DNA of 17,511 nt from an uncultured Oscillospiraceae bacterium (GCA_900754605.1 CAAEDK010000233.1:1-17511); one strand, 5' to 3'; counted from the first letter of the stretch, positions 7,780 through 15,235 are shown. Notes: generated by a model from the letters alone, not told the origin. Made by a program: numbers and translations.

Positions 7780-8229
7780 ATGAAACCCATCATCTGGCTG
7801 ATCATCCTGATCCTGTTCGGGATCGGAGAGGCAGTCACCGTGGGGCTCACGTCCATCTGGTTTGCACTGGGCGCCCTTGGGGCGCTGATCGTCAGCCAGC
7901 TTGGTTTGGGATTCTGGCCCCAGATCATCACCTTCATCATCCTCTCCGCCCTGTCTATGCTGCTGGTCCGTCCCTTCGCCAAGAAGTTCCTGCGGCCCAG
8001 CTACTCCCCCACCAACGCTGACCGGATCATCGGCGCCACCGGCCTGGTCACGGAGGAGATCAACAACCTGGCCGGTCACGGCTTGGTGAACATCGCCGGG
8101 CAGGTGTGGAGCGCCCGCAGCGCCGGAGAGGATGCTGTGATCCCAGCGGGCCAAGAGGTCCGCATTACCCAGATCCAGGGTGTCAAGGTCCTGGTGGAGC
8201 CGGTTCAGTCCGGCGATCCCCAGCACTGA
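7780..8229 (+). CDS. NfeD family membrane protein (149 aa)
   Basis: NfeD-type proteins (stomatin operon partner proteins, YbbJ in E. coli) sit in the membrane beside an SPFH protein encoded next door and are thought to form a joint membrane-microdomain complex. Two or three hydrophobic segments lie at about residues 3-22, 25-42 and 45-63 (from IIWLIILILFGIGEAV). A soluble C-terminal domain of OB-fold type follows (about 85-143), with IGATGLVTEEI and GQVWSARSAG typical of NfeD. This is the short form without the N-terminal ClpP-like protease. AAAGGAG precedes the ATG at 7780. The SPFH gene starts 81 bases downstream, so an operon is likely. Family is clear; the cellular role in this organism is inference. 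Confidence 0.93.
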   Translation: MKPIIWLIILILFGIGEAVTVGLTSIWFALGALGALIVSQLGLGFWPQIITFIILSALSMLLVRPFAKKFLRPSYSPTNADRIIGATGLVTEEINNLAGHGLVNIAGQVWSARSAGEDAVIPAGQEVRITQIQGVKVLVEPVQSGDPQH

Positions 8230-8310
8230 CCCGCCTCTTTCCCCTGCGTGCCCCCATATTCCGCGATCCCCGTGATCCCACCGTCATACGACAGAACAGG
8301 AGGAATAACT

Positions 8311-9288
8311 ATGCTGGAACACATTATGAGTATGATCATCCCCGTCATCCTGATCCTGCTGGTCCTGGCCGTTCTGGCCGCCAATATCCGGGTGGTCCCC
8401 CAGTCCCGCGCCTTTGTCATCGAGCGCCTGGGCGCTTTCCAGGGCGTGTGGGGTGTGGGCCTGCACTTCAAGATCCCGTTCATTGAGCGGATCGCCAAGA
8501 ATATCTCTCTGAAGGAGCAGGTGGTGGACTTCCCGCCCCAGCCCGTGATCACCAAGGACAATGTCACCATGCAGATCGACACCGTGATCTACTTCCAGAT
8601 CACCGACCCCAAGCTGTACACCTACGGCGTGGAGAACCCCATGTCCGCCATTGAGAACCTCACCGCCACCACCCTGCGCAACATCATCGGCGACCTGGAA
8701 CTGGACCAGTCCCTCACCAGCCGGGACCACATCAACGGCCAGATGCGCTCCATCCTGGACGAGGCCACCGACAGCTGGGGCATCAAGGTCAACCGTGTGG
8801 AGCTGAAGAACATCATGCCGCCCCGGGACATCCAGGAGTCCATGGAGAAGCAGATGCGAGCCGAGCGCGAGCGCCGCGAGGCCATCCTCCAGGCCGAGGG
8901 CCAGAAGCAGTCCCAGATCCTGGTGGCCGAGGGCGAGAAGCAGTCCGCCATTCTCCGGGCCGACGCCGCCAAGCAAGCTGCTATCCTCCAGGCCGAGGGC
9001 GCCAAGCAGGCCAAGATCCTGGAAGCTGAGGCCGAGGCCGAGGCCATCATGAAGGTGCAGCAGGCCACCGCCGACGCCATCAAACTGATCAACGAGTCCG
9101 ATCCCGGTGACGGCGTCATCAAGATCAAGGCTCTGGAGGCCTTTACCGCTGCCGCCAACGGCAAGGCCACAAAGATCATCATCCCCAGCGAGATCCAGGG
9201 GCTGGCTGGACTGGCCGCCGCCGCCAAGACCATTTTCGATACCGAGGATCCCAAGGGCACCATCACCAAGACTGTCCCCAAGCAGTAA
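8311..9288 (+). CDS. SPFH/Band 7 (stomatin-like, QmcA-type) membrane protein (325 aa)
   Basis: This is a membrane-anchored SPFH protein of the QmcA/stomatin group, which assembles into large ring or cage structures organising membrane domains and proteases. One N-terminal membrane helix (about 5-24) is followed by the SPFH domain (about 25-185). Signature stretches include VPQSRAFVIERLGAF, TIHM-free KDNVTMQIDTVIYFQITDP, NLTATTLRNIIGDLELDQ and WGIKVNRVELKNI. An Ala/Gln/Glu-rich coiled coil comes next, with five consecutive 11-residue repeats (192-246), then a short C-terminal domain. The ATG at 8311 with AGGAGGAAT upstream is chosen over an earlier in-frame start at 8248, which lacks a ribosome site. 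It pairs with NfeD immediately upstream and is followed by a terminator. The NfeD-SPFH pairing matches E. coli YbbJ-QmcA. Confidence 0.95.
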   Translation: MLEHIMSMIIPVILILLVLAVLAANIRVVPQSRAFVIERLGAFQGVWGVGLHFKIPFIERIAKNISLKEQVVDFPPQPVITKDNVTMQIDTVIYFQITDPKLYTYGVENPMSAIENLTATTLRNIIGDLELDQSLTSRDHINGQMRSILDEATDSWGIKVNRVELKNIMPPRDIQESMEKQMRAERERREAILQAEGQKQSQILVAEGEKQSAILRADAAKQAAILQAEGAKQAKILEAEAEAEAIMKVQQATADAIKLINESDPGDGVIKIKALEAFTAAANGKATKIIIPSEIQGLAGLAAAAKTIFDTEDPKGTITKTVPKQ

Positions 9289-9302
9289 CATCCGACCATA
9301 CC

Positions 9303-9337
9303 AAACAGGGCCGCCCCGCATGAGGCGGCCCTGTTTT
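9303..9337 (+). terminator. terminator after the NfeD-SPFH operon
   Basis: AAACAGGGCCGCC (9303-9315) pairs perfectly with GGCGGCCCTGTTT (9324-9336), 8-base loop, then only a short T-tract (TTTT). It ends 18 bases before the lipoprotein start codon, so partial read-through may feed that gene. Confidence 0.82.
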
Positions 9338-9355
9338 AAATCCGGGAGGTGCGCT

Positions 9356-10453
9356 ATGAAACAGAAACAGAGGAAACGATGGCTGTCCCTGCTCACCGCC
9401 CTGCTCCTCCTCCCCGTCCTGGCCGCCTGCGGCCCCGGTCGGGCTGAGTCCTGTTACGGCCAGGTGACGGAGGTACAGCGGGCCCCCGACGGCTCCCTGT
9501 CCGCCCTGGTTCTGGACACCGGCGATGAGGCGCGGACGTGCGTTCTGCTCACCCCGGAGACCCATGTGGCCTCCACGGTGGAGGACCTCCTCTCTGAAGA
9601 GGCGTTCCTGGCGGATCCCCCTATAGGCACCGAGGTCTCCGTCCTCTTTGCTGAAGATCCCCCGCCCCAGACTGTCACCGGCGAGGACGGGACCCGGTAC
9701 TCCGCTCAAACAGCGGATTTCCTGTGGGTGGAGGAGGCCCGGCACCCGGAGAGCCTCACCCTATCCGATGGCACGGTGCTGGAGGTGTGGGCCACCGGCA
9801 CTCAGGAGAAGCAATACCGGCTGTCCGATGGGACGGTGCTGCTCCAGGAGTTCCCGCCCCAAACTGATTTCTCCAACGATTACGTTGGGAATACCCCGCT
9901 CAGAGACCTGTCCCCCGCCCTGCCGGACGGCCTCCGGCGCTATTATCAGGACCGAGGTCCCCTCTATGACCTGACAGAAGAGCTGGAGCGGGCCGATCGG
10001 GCCTTCTGTCAGGACCCGGAGAACTTCCAGCCCTTCCGGGTGGAACAGCGGGTCTCCTGGTCCGCCTCCGCCCCCGGCGCACACTACTTCCTCACCACCC
10101 TGTCCCGCACGCCGGAGCCGAGGCTCCTGGAGGAGATCCAGTGGACCGACGCCTTTGACCCCATGACCGGGGCGCACATCCCCACGGAGGAGTTGTTCTC
10201 CGCCGGACGAGACCAGGTGATCGCCGCGCTCCTGGCTCAGATGAAGGGAGTGGAAGCTCCCCTGGCCCAGGAGCTCCGGGATGCCTTCCAGTTCTCCTAC
10301 CTGTGCTTTTGGCCCGATCACCTGTCCGTATGGTTCCCCGCCGGGAGCCTGCCCAGCCAGGAGTACTCCTGGGGCTGGAGCATCGGCTACGATGCCCTCT
10401 CCGGGGTCCTCCGGCCCTGGGCTGTTCCGGTGGAGGAGCCCCCAGAACTTTAA
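9356..10453 (+). CDS. lipoprotein with C-terminal DUF3298-like domain (365 aa)
   Basis: An exported lipoprotein: basic start (MKQKQRKRW), hydrophobic stretch and lipobox LAAC with the lipidated cysteine at residue 25. An N-terminal beta-rich part (about 34-125) begins YGQVTEVQRAPDGS. A tandem LSDGTVL motif occurs at 137-143 and 157-163, 20 residues apart. The C-terminal part (about 265-350) resembles DUF3298, the domain of RsiV and PdaC: FDPMTGAHIPTEELF fits the GK-LKLDLF segment and YLCFWPDHLSVWFPAG fits the YLT-DGLVFYF-P segment. That match is by memory of the family. The ATG at 9356 has GGGAGG upstream. No promoter was found between the SPFH terminator and the start, so it may depend on read-through or on a promoter inside the SPFH gene. 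Substrate and function are unknown; an envelope role is likely. Confidence 0.87.
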   Translation: MKQKQRKRWLSLLTALLLLPVLAACGPGRAESCYGQVTEVQRAPDGSLSALVLDTGDEARTCVLLTPETHVASTVEDLLSEEAFLADPPIGTEVSVLFAEDPPPQTVTGEDGTRYSAQTADFLWVEEARHPESLTLSDGTVLEVWATGTQEKQYRLSDGTVLLQEFPPQTDFSNDYVGNTPLRDLSPALPDGLRRYYQDRGPLYDLTEELERADRAFCQDPENFQPFRVEQRVSWSASAPGAHYFLTTLSRTPEPRLLEEIQWTDAFDPMTGAHIPTEELFSAGRDQVIAALLAQMKGVEAPLAQELRDAFQFSYLCFWPDHLSVWFPAGSLPSQEYSWGWSIGYDALSGVLRPWAVPVEEPPEL

Positions 10454-10464
10454 GAAATCTTAAA
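10449..10464 (+). promoter_or_regulatory. 16-bp palindrome abutting the -35 of the TraB-family gene
   Basis: TTTAAGA-AA-TCTTAAA is a perfect dyad ending exactly at the base before the -35 hexamer TTGACT. It can also be read as an 11-bp-spaced direct repeat (CTTTAA at 10448, CTTAAA at 10459), the spacing used by OmpR-family response regulators. It overlaps the stop codon of the upstream lipoprotein gene. Confidence 0.45.
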
Positions 10465-10493
10465 TTGACTTCCCCCACCCCCCTGCTTACAAT
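10465..10493 (+). promoter_or_regulatory. promoter of the TraB/GumN-family gene
   Basis: TTGACT (10465-10470), a 17-bp pyrimidine-rich spacer and TACAAT (10488-10493). Transcription should start near 10500, so a 17-bp palindrome at 10504-10520 would sit at the 5' end of the mRNA. Confidence 0.82.
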
Positions 10494-10503
10494 GGAGGCA
10501 TCC

Positions 10504-10520
10504 TTCCCGCGCCGCGGGAA
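10504..10520 (+). repeat. GC-rich palindrome at the predicted mRNA 5' end
   Basis: TTCCCGCG-C-CGCGGGAA is a perfect 8+1+8 dyad starting about 4 bases after the predicted transcription start. It may be an operator, or with a tight fold a 5' stabilising hairpin (a one-base loop would require opening the inner pairs). Confidence 0.5.
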
Positions 10521-10542
10521 AATGGGAGAAAGGATGTTGTAC

Positions 10543-11952
10543 ATGAAAAAATTTCTCAGCCTTCTGCTGGTGCTGGGCCTGCTGGGCAGTTCCCAGGTGG
10601 CTCTGGCCGCGGAGGAGAGCCCCGCTCCCCTGCCCGGCTGGTCCCACAGCATACTGGCCGACGGCTATTCCCTGGGCCTGTTTGGGGACGAGATCAGCGT
10701 CCAGCACAGCCAGACTGTGACCATGGAGCAGGTGGAGGCCCTGGCCCGGACGGTGGGGGACAAGCTGGCCCTGCTGGACCTGGAACCCCGGCCCGCCGAC
10801 GGAACCGCCCTGGTGCTGGACACCACCCGAGGCGGCGTGATGAACGCCCTGTACCAGGAGGCCGCCGCCTACATCTTCCCCGGTGTGGAACAGGGCGCCG
10901 AGGCTTTTATGACCTCTGTGGGAGCCTTGGCCGGGGACGGCTCCGGCCTGCATTTAGACCGATCCTGTACCACACTGGAGGCCGCCGCCATGGCCAACAG
11001 CCTGATCCTGAATCTGTACGACCAGCAGGATGCCGGCTCCCTGGGCCTGCTGTGGCGGGCGGACAACGGCCGCGGCAATGTGCTGTATCTGCTTGGCTCC
11101 ATCCACACCGACCGGAATAATCTCTACCCCTTCCACAAGCAGCTGCGGGACGTCATCCTGAACGCGGAGCAGGTCTCCTTCGAGCTGGACTTCAATGACA
11201 CGGACCAGCTGCTGGAATTCGCCGCCATGCAGACCTATCCCGCCGGAGACAGCCTGGCCAGCCACATCTCCCCGGCGCTGTATCGGGCAGTGGTGCAGGC
11301 CGCTGCACAGCTTGGGATGGATGAGAGCACAGTCTCCCAGTGCAAGCCATGGGCCTTGGCCAACTCTTTCTCCTCCCTGGCTACTCTGGATGAGACCAGC
11401 AGTGAAAATGCCATGGCCATTGATCTGTATGTGAACGCCAAGGCAGTCAACGCAGGAATCCACATCGGAGCGGTGGAGACTTACGCCTTCCAAGGCCAGA
11501 TCTTTGACACCCTCTCCCCAGAGTACCAGGAGCAGTATCTGGCCAGCGGACTGCTTCTGATCCTGGACCCAGACTCCATCAGCCAGGAGACCCGGGACGC
11601 CCTCACGGAGGTGCTGGGCGAGGCCGCCTTCCAGCCTGAGGCCCAAGAGGCTATCCAAGCCCAGCTGGATCAAATCGGCGCTATGATGGACAGCTGGAAA
11701 GCCCGGGATGCGGCGAAGTTCGATGCAGTCTATGGCAAGGACGCCATTCTGAACAGCGAGGATGAGCTGAACCGGAAGCTTTTTACCGGCCGGGACCCCG
11801 GTATGATCCAATACGCTGCTGACTACCTGAGTCAGACAGGCTCCCACACCGGCCTTCTGGTGGTGGGTGCGGGGCACATGGTTGGGGACACTGGTGTAGT
11901 CCAAGGCCTGCGGGACCTGGGCTACACCGTGGAACTAGTCCCCGCCCCCTGA
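10543..11952 (+). CDS. secreted TraB/GumN family protein (469 aa)
   Basis: TraB/GumN proteins share a fold with TIKI-type metalloproteases, and bacterial members are mostly uncharacterised. A signal peptide (MKKFLSLLLVLGLLGSSQVA, cut near ALAA at 23) precedes an extra N-terminal region of about 145 residues that I do not recognise. The family domain (about 170-469) has LLGSIHTD with the conserved GxxH (185-188), SFELDF with the acidic ELD (214-216), and the C-terminal VVGAGHMVGDTGVVQGLRDLGY (GxGH with His 445). All putative metal or active-site motifs are present. The ATG at 10543 (AAAGG nine bases upstream) is chosen over the ATG at 10534, which directly abuts the ribosome site. It has its own promoter downstream of the lipoprotein gene and a strong terminator. 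Envelope localisation is expected. Confidence 0.93.
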   Translation: MKKFLSLLLVLGLLGSSQVALAAEESPAPLPGWSHSILADGYSLGLFGDEISVQHSQTVTMEQVEALARTVGDKLALLDLEPRPADGTALVLDTTRGGVMNALYQEAAAYIFPGVEQGAEAFMTSVGALAGDGSGLHLDRSCTTLEAAAMANSLILNLYDQQDAGSLGLLWRADNGRGNVLYLLGSIHTDRNNLYPFHKQLRDVILNAEQVSFELDFNDTDQLLEFAAMQTYPAGDSLASHISPALYRAVVQAAAQLGMDESTVSQCKPWALANSFSSLATLDETSSENAMAIDLYVNAKAVNAGIHIGAVETYAFQGQIFDTLSPEYQEQYLASGLLLILDPDSISQETRDALTEVLGEAAFQPEAQEAIQAQLDQIGAMMDSWKARDAAKFDAVYGKDAILNSEDELNRKLFTGRDPGMIQYAADYLSQTGSHTGLLVVGAGHMVGDTGVVQGLRDLGYTVELVPAP

Positions 11953-11978
11953 GCGCCATCTTTCCACATCCCCTCTCT

Positions 11979-12011
11979 CCGCCTCCAGCCCCGGCTGGAG
12001 GCGGTTTCTTT
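11979..12011 (+). terminator. terminator of the TraB-family gene
   Basis: CCGCCTCCAGCC (11979-11990) pairs perfectly with GGCTGGAGGCGG (11993-12004), followed by TTTCTTT. It lies 26 bases after the stop codon. Confidence 0.92.
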
Positions 12012-12034
12012 GTTGAGCCGGGGAACAGGATCCT

Positions 12035-12057
12035 GACCGCCCCTCAAGATGGCGGTC
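12035..12057 (+). repeat. inverted repeat upstream of the XRE gene promoter
   Basis: GACCGCC (12035-12041) and GGCGGTC (12051-12057) flank a 9-base loop; TAATTT follows. It could be a second weak terminator or an upstream operator, 23 bases before the -35 hexamer. Confidence 0.4.
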
Positions 12058-12079
12058 TAATTTCCTGCCTGTCCCTCTG

Positions 12080-12115
12080 TTGCAGCTGTCCACCGCCTCT
12101 GGTATGATGATACCA
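12080..12115 (+). promoter_or_regulatory. promoter of the XRE gene with palindromic operator over the -10
   Basis: TTGCAG (12080-12085), 17-bp spacer and TATGAT (12103-12108) with an extended -10 (TGGTATGAT). The -10 lies in a perfect 6+4+6 palindrome TGGTAT-GATG-ATACCA (12100-12115), a natural site for autoregulation by the XRE protein encoded 60 bases downstream. Confidence 0.7.
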
Positions 12116-12175
12116 TTGATATACAGGGGTGTCCCTTGTGCTTCAATGGTAAAATCCAAACAAGGAGGCTCCGCT

Positions 12176-13231
12176 ATGAAACTCCACGAAGTCATCCGCA
12201 CCCGCCGGCAGGCCTTAGGCCTCACTCAGGAGGAGCTGGCCCGCCGTTTGGGCGTGTCCGCCCCCGCAGTCAACAAATGGGAACGTTCCATCCACTATCC
12301 GGACATTACTCTGCTGCCCGCCCTAGCCCGGATCCTGGGGGTAGATCTAAACACCCTGCTTTCCTTTCAGGAAGATATCACCGAGCGGGAAATCGGCCTA
12401 TTCCTTAATCGGGTATATGAGACAGCGGCAGCCCAGGGAGTGGCGGCAGCCTTCGCCCTGGCCCGGGACAAGCTGCGTGAGTTTCCAACCAGTGACCTGC
12501 TGGCGTACAGCCTAGCAGGACTGCTTGAAGGGCTGGTATTGATGTCCCCGGACGCCGAAGAACAGGATGAGGGGGATGCCTGGACAGAGGAAATTGATGC
12601 GCTCTATGAGCGCGGGGCCGCCAGTACCGACCCCAAGGTGCGTGAGTGGGCCTGCACCACTCTGGCCGGGAGATGTATCGGCCGGGGAAATCTGGACCGT
12701 GCCCAGTCCCTGCTGGCGCAGCTGTCCGACACCCATCGAGAAAAGCGGACTCTCACCGCCGCCCTGCGGCGGAAGGAAGGCAGGACCGGCGAGGCGTGGG
12801 AGCTACTGGAGCGGGAACTGATGGACCAGGCCCACAGCATCCAGACCACACTACTCCACCTGTTAGAACTGGCCTTGGAAGCGGAGAACCGGGACCGTGC
12901 CCATATCCTGTCCGATACCGCCTATCAAGCCGGGGTGATCCTGGGCCTGATGGACTACGCAGCGCTGTCCGCCCCCTTCCAGCTGGCGGCAGCAGAGCAA
13001 GACGGGCCCAAAGCCCTTGAGCTGCTAGTGCGGATGCTCCACAGCCTGGAACTCCCCTGGGACACAAGCCGCCTCTACCCCCACATTCTACCGAAAGAAG
13101 GAGAACAGGACAGCCGGCGCACCCTGATCCGGGCTATTTTGGAGGAGACCGCCCGGGACCCGCACTGCTCCTTCCTCCGGGCGGAACCCGGCTGGCCGGA
13201 ACTACTGGACCAGTATCAGATTCAAAATTGA
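12176..13231 (+). CDS. XRE-family transcriptional regulator with long helical C-terminal domain (351 aa)
   Basis: A DNA-binding helix-turn-helix of the XRE/Cro type occupies residues 1-62: IRTRRQALGLTQEELARRLG, then VSAPAVNKWERSIHYPDITLL and LARILGVDLNTLL. The remaining 290 residues are predicted all-helical and rich in Leu/Ala/Glu, with TPR-like pairs (for example RAQSLLAQLSDTHREKRTLTAAL). This resembles the clostridial HTH-plus-TPR regulators that can sense peptides, although no specific ligand can be read. No membrane segment is present. The ATG at 12176 has AAGGAGG upstream; a longer open frame to 12080 would start inside the promoter. It is monocistronic with its own promoter, and its likely targets include its own promoter and perhaps the nfeD promoter, which shares part of the same palindrome. 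Confidence 0.92.
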   Translation: MKLHEVIRTRRQALGLTQEELARRLGVSAPAVNKWERSIHYPDITLLPALARILGVDLNTLLSFQEDITEREIGLFLNRVYETAAAQGVAAAFALARDKLREFPTSDLLAYSLAGLLEGLVLMSPDAEEQDEGDAWTEEIDALYERGAASTDPKVREWACTTLAGRCIGRGNLDRAQSLLAQLSDTHREKRTLTAALRRKEGRTGEAWELLERELMDQAHSIQTTLLHLLELALEAENRDRAHILSDTAYQAGVILGLMDYAALSAPFQLAAAEQDGPKALELLVRMLHSLELPWDTSRLYPHILPKEGEQDSRRTLIRAILEETARDPHCSFLRAEPGWPELLDQYQIQN

Positions 13232-13343
13232 CAGAAATTTCGCCGCAAAAAAATCTCCGAACTCCACATACTGAAAAACAGAACACGCATACCAGATCCG
13301 TCTGCTCCGCATCTCTGGAACTAGGACGTAAAGCAGCGGTGGG

Positions 13344-14117
13344 ATGTGCAATTTTGTGGAAAATGAGGTGGGTTCTTTGCGGGATCATGGCGCGTCCGGG
13401 ATCAGCTGGGCGATGCTGGTGCTATGCTTTGCGCTGGCCCTCTCCCCCGCTCCAGAGCCAGTCGGGGATCAGACAGTCTCGGGCGGCGCTGAGGTAGAGG
13501 TGGAAACCAGTCCGAAGATGCCAGTGGTGGCCCTCACCTTTGATGATGGACCACGGGCAGCTACTACAGGCCGGCTTCTGGATGAACTGGCGCTGCGAGA
13601 GGTGCCCGCTACCTTCTTTCTTCTGGGGCACCGCCTCTCGGGGAATGAGGCGTTGATCCGCCGCATGGCCCGGGAAGGACATCAGATCGGCGTTCACACC
13701 TTTGACCATGTTCCAGTGACCGATCTGTCTCATCAGGATTTTGATATTCAGGTGAAGCGCGTCCGCACTCAACTCCATGAGATCCTGGGAGACGGAGAAT
13801 TCTGGCTTCGCCCTCCTTATGGTCAGATGAATGACAACACCCAGTCGTGGGCAGACAGCCCCATCATCCTATGGTCAGTGGATCCGGAGGATTGGAAGGA
13901 CCATGATGTGGCCCGCATTGCTGCTGCCGTGACAGCACAGGTGAAGGACGGAGACATTATCCTCCTCCACGACATCTACCACAGTTCAGTGGACGCCGCC
14001 ATCCAAATCGTGGATGAGCTGCTCCGCCGCGGGTTCTGCTTCGTCACCGTGGAGGACCTCTTGGCGTGGAATGGGATTTCTCCTGAAACTGGAACCGTCT
14101 ACTTCTCTGGAACATAA
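13344..14117 (+). CDS. polysaccharide deacetylase, NodB domain (CE4), exported or membrane-anchored (257 aa)
   Basis: A carbohydrate esterase family 4 enzyme that removes N-acetyl groups from peptidoglycan or another envelope polysaccharide. All five NodB motifs are intact: TFDDGP (65-70), HTFDH (118-122, metal-binding histidines), RPPYG (156-160), the WSVDPEDW region (177-184) and LLHD (207-210). A hydrophobic segment at about 21-36 (SWAMLVLCFALALS) is a signal peptide or anchor, placing the enzyme outside the membrane. The start is uncertain: the ATG at 13344 has only a poor GGTGGG close by, while in-frame GTG (13356, 13368) and TTG (13377, with AGGTGGG upstream) are alternatives. The open frame beginning at the ATG is kept here. 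No clear promoter is visible in the 112 bases after the XRE gene. Its physiological substrate is unknown. Confidence 0.93.
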   Translation: MCNFVENEVGSLRDHGASGISWAMLVLCFALALSPAPEPVGDQTVSGGAEVEVETSPKMPVVALTFDDGPRAATTGRLLDELALREVPATFFLLGHRLSGNEALIRRMAREGHQIGVHTFDHVPVTDLSHQDFDIQVKRVRTQLHEILGDGEFWLRPPYGQMNDNTQSWADSPIILWSVDPEDWKDHDVARIAAAVTAQVKDGDIILLHDIYHSSVDAAIQIVDELLRRGFCFVTVEDLLAWNGISPETGTVYFSGT

Positions 14118-14150
14118 AACACTGTCCCGCCTGGGTTCAGGCGGGACAGT
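14116..14150 (-). terminator. terminator between the convergent deacetylase and lysR genes
   Basis: ACTGTCCCGCCT (14121-14132) pairs perfectly with AGGCGGGACAGT (14139-14150). On the minus strand it is followed by GTTTTATGTT, so it ends lysR transcripts. On the plus strand no T-tract follows, but the strong stem sits 4 bases past the deacetylase stop and may protect that 3' end. Confidence 0.85.
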
Positions 14151-14170
14151 AGGCGGTTAAGCAACTTCTC

Positions 14171-15151
14171 TCACCGGTTCTGCTCTCCTCGTCCCCGACG
14201 AGGATGGGCATCCGGAGGCAGCAGGGCCTGCTGAGTCAATTGGATGAACCTCTCTCCAAAATGAGAGAGGTATCGATCTCGGCGATATCCTACCACCAAT
14301 TTGCTGATTGTAGAGGGATCAGTCAGCGGGAATAGATCCAGTTTCTCTGTAGAGACCTGGTTGGCGGTGACATGGATCGTCTTTAGAAACAATTCCGGAC
14401 AGATCGTGATACCGATTCCCGCCTCCGCCATGGCCAGAGTGGTGATCGTATTCTCTGTCTCCAGAATCAGTTTAGGCTTAAAGAAATGTCGGCTAAAGTA
14501 CTGATCCACTGTATTCCGGGTTCGATTGCCGCGCTTAATGAGGATAAAGGGCTGGTGCTGAAACACATCAATATCTGCTCCGGTAGCAAACTGAGCCCGC
14601 ACTTCCTCTGCCCGATCTCCGAAGAGCTGATCGGTAAAGATTTTAGGAACCACCAGGATCAGTTCCTCCTCTGTCAGTGGAACTACCTCCACTCCCTCCA
14701 TCATAATGGGCTGGAAGCAAATAATCAGATCCACTCGGCCGTGCGCCAATTCATCCTCCAGGTGTGTGGAGTTTCCTTCAAACAGAGAAAATTCCACCAT
14801 CGGGAACTCTGCTTGAAATTTGGGCAGTATATCCGGCAGCAGGGCTAACCCGCAGGTATGAGAGATCCCCAATCGCAGCAGGCCCATGTAATGCCGGTTA
14901 ATGTCTCCTACCTTGGCCAGATACTGACTGTGAAGGTCCAGGATCTGGGTGGCAGTCTCCACCAGCAGATCCCCCGCATAGGTCAAAGACAGCTTCGGAG
15001 AGCGGGTAAACAGCTTCACATCCAACTCTTTTTCCATGTTGCTGATGTGGTTGCTCAGCGACTGCTGGGAGATATATAGTCGTTCTGCGGCCCGTGTAAT
15101 ATTCAGTTCCTCTGCCACAAGCAGGAAATATTTCAAATGAAGAAAATTCAT
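14171..15151 (-). CDS. LysR-family transcriptional regulator (326 aa)
   Basis: A LysR-type regulator: winged HTH at residues 1-60 (MNFLHLKYFLLVAEELNITR, AAERLYISQQSLSNHISNME, KELDVKLFTR) and an effector-binding domain at about 90-300 (GLLRLGISHTCGLALLPDIL, ..DLIICFQP..). Family members activate a divergently transcribed gene when an inducer binds, and repress their own. The basic C-terminal tail (PRRGRGEQNR) is unusual. The ATG at 15151 has GAGGGGG upstream. A near-consensus promoter lies at 15207-15235. The D-2-hydroxyacid dehydrogenase gene is transcribed away from the same 236-base gap, so it is the obvious target. The inducer is not identifiable, but a 2-hydroxy acid or 2-keto acid is reasonable. 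Confidence 0.96.
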   Translation of the reverse strand: MNFLHLKYFLLVAEELNITRAAERLYISQQSLSNHISNMEKELDVKLFTRSPKLSLTYAGDLLVETATQILDLHSQYLAKVGDINRHYMGLLRLGISHTCGLALLPDILPKFQAEFPMVEFSLFEGNSTHLEDELAHGRVDLIICFQPIMMEGVEVVPLTEEELILVVPKIFTDQLFGDRAEEVRAQFATGADIDVFQHQPFILIKRGNRTRNTVDQYFSRHFFKPKLILETENTITTLAMAEAGIGITICPELFLKTIHVTANQVSTEKLDLFPLTDPSTISKLVVGYRRDRYLSHFGERFIQLTQQALLPPDAHPRRGRGEQNR

Positions 15152-15206
15152 AGTGCCCCCTCTTATCGTTTTGAATGTTAGCCTTCATTTTAGTTGGGAC
15201 ATTTCG

Positions 15207-15235
15207 ATTATACCACAGCGAAAAGGCTGTGGCAA
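15207..15235 (-). promoter_or_regulatory. lysR promoter with inverted repeat filling the spacer
   Basis: On the minus strand TTGCCA (15230-15235), a 17-bp spacer and TATAAT (15207-15212): near-perfect sigma-A promoter. CCACAGC (15213-15219) and GCTGTGG (15226-15232) form an inverted repeat that fills the spacer and enters the -35, and a further dyad CAGCA/TGCTG (15240-15255) lies just upstream. This is a good candidate for autorepression by the LysR protein. Confidence 0.9.

Noticed and set aside
13228..13233. Perfect TTGACA at the end of the XRE gene as a deacetylase promoter
   Set aside because: No acceptable -10 lies 16-18 bases downstream, and the hexamer overlaps the XRE stop codon.
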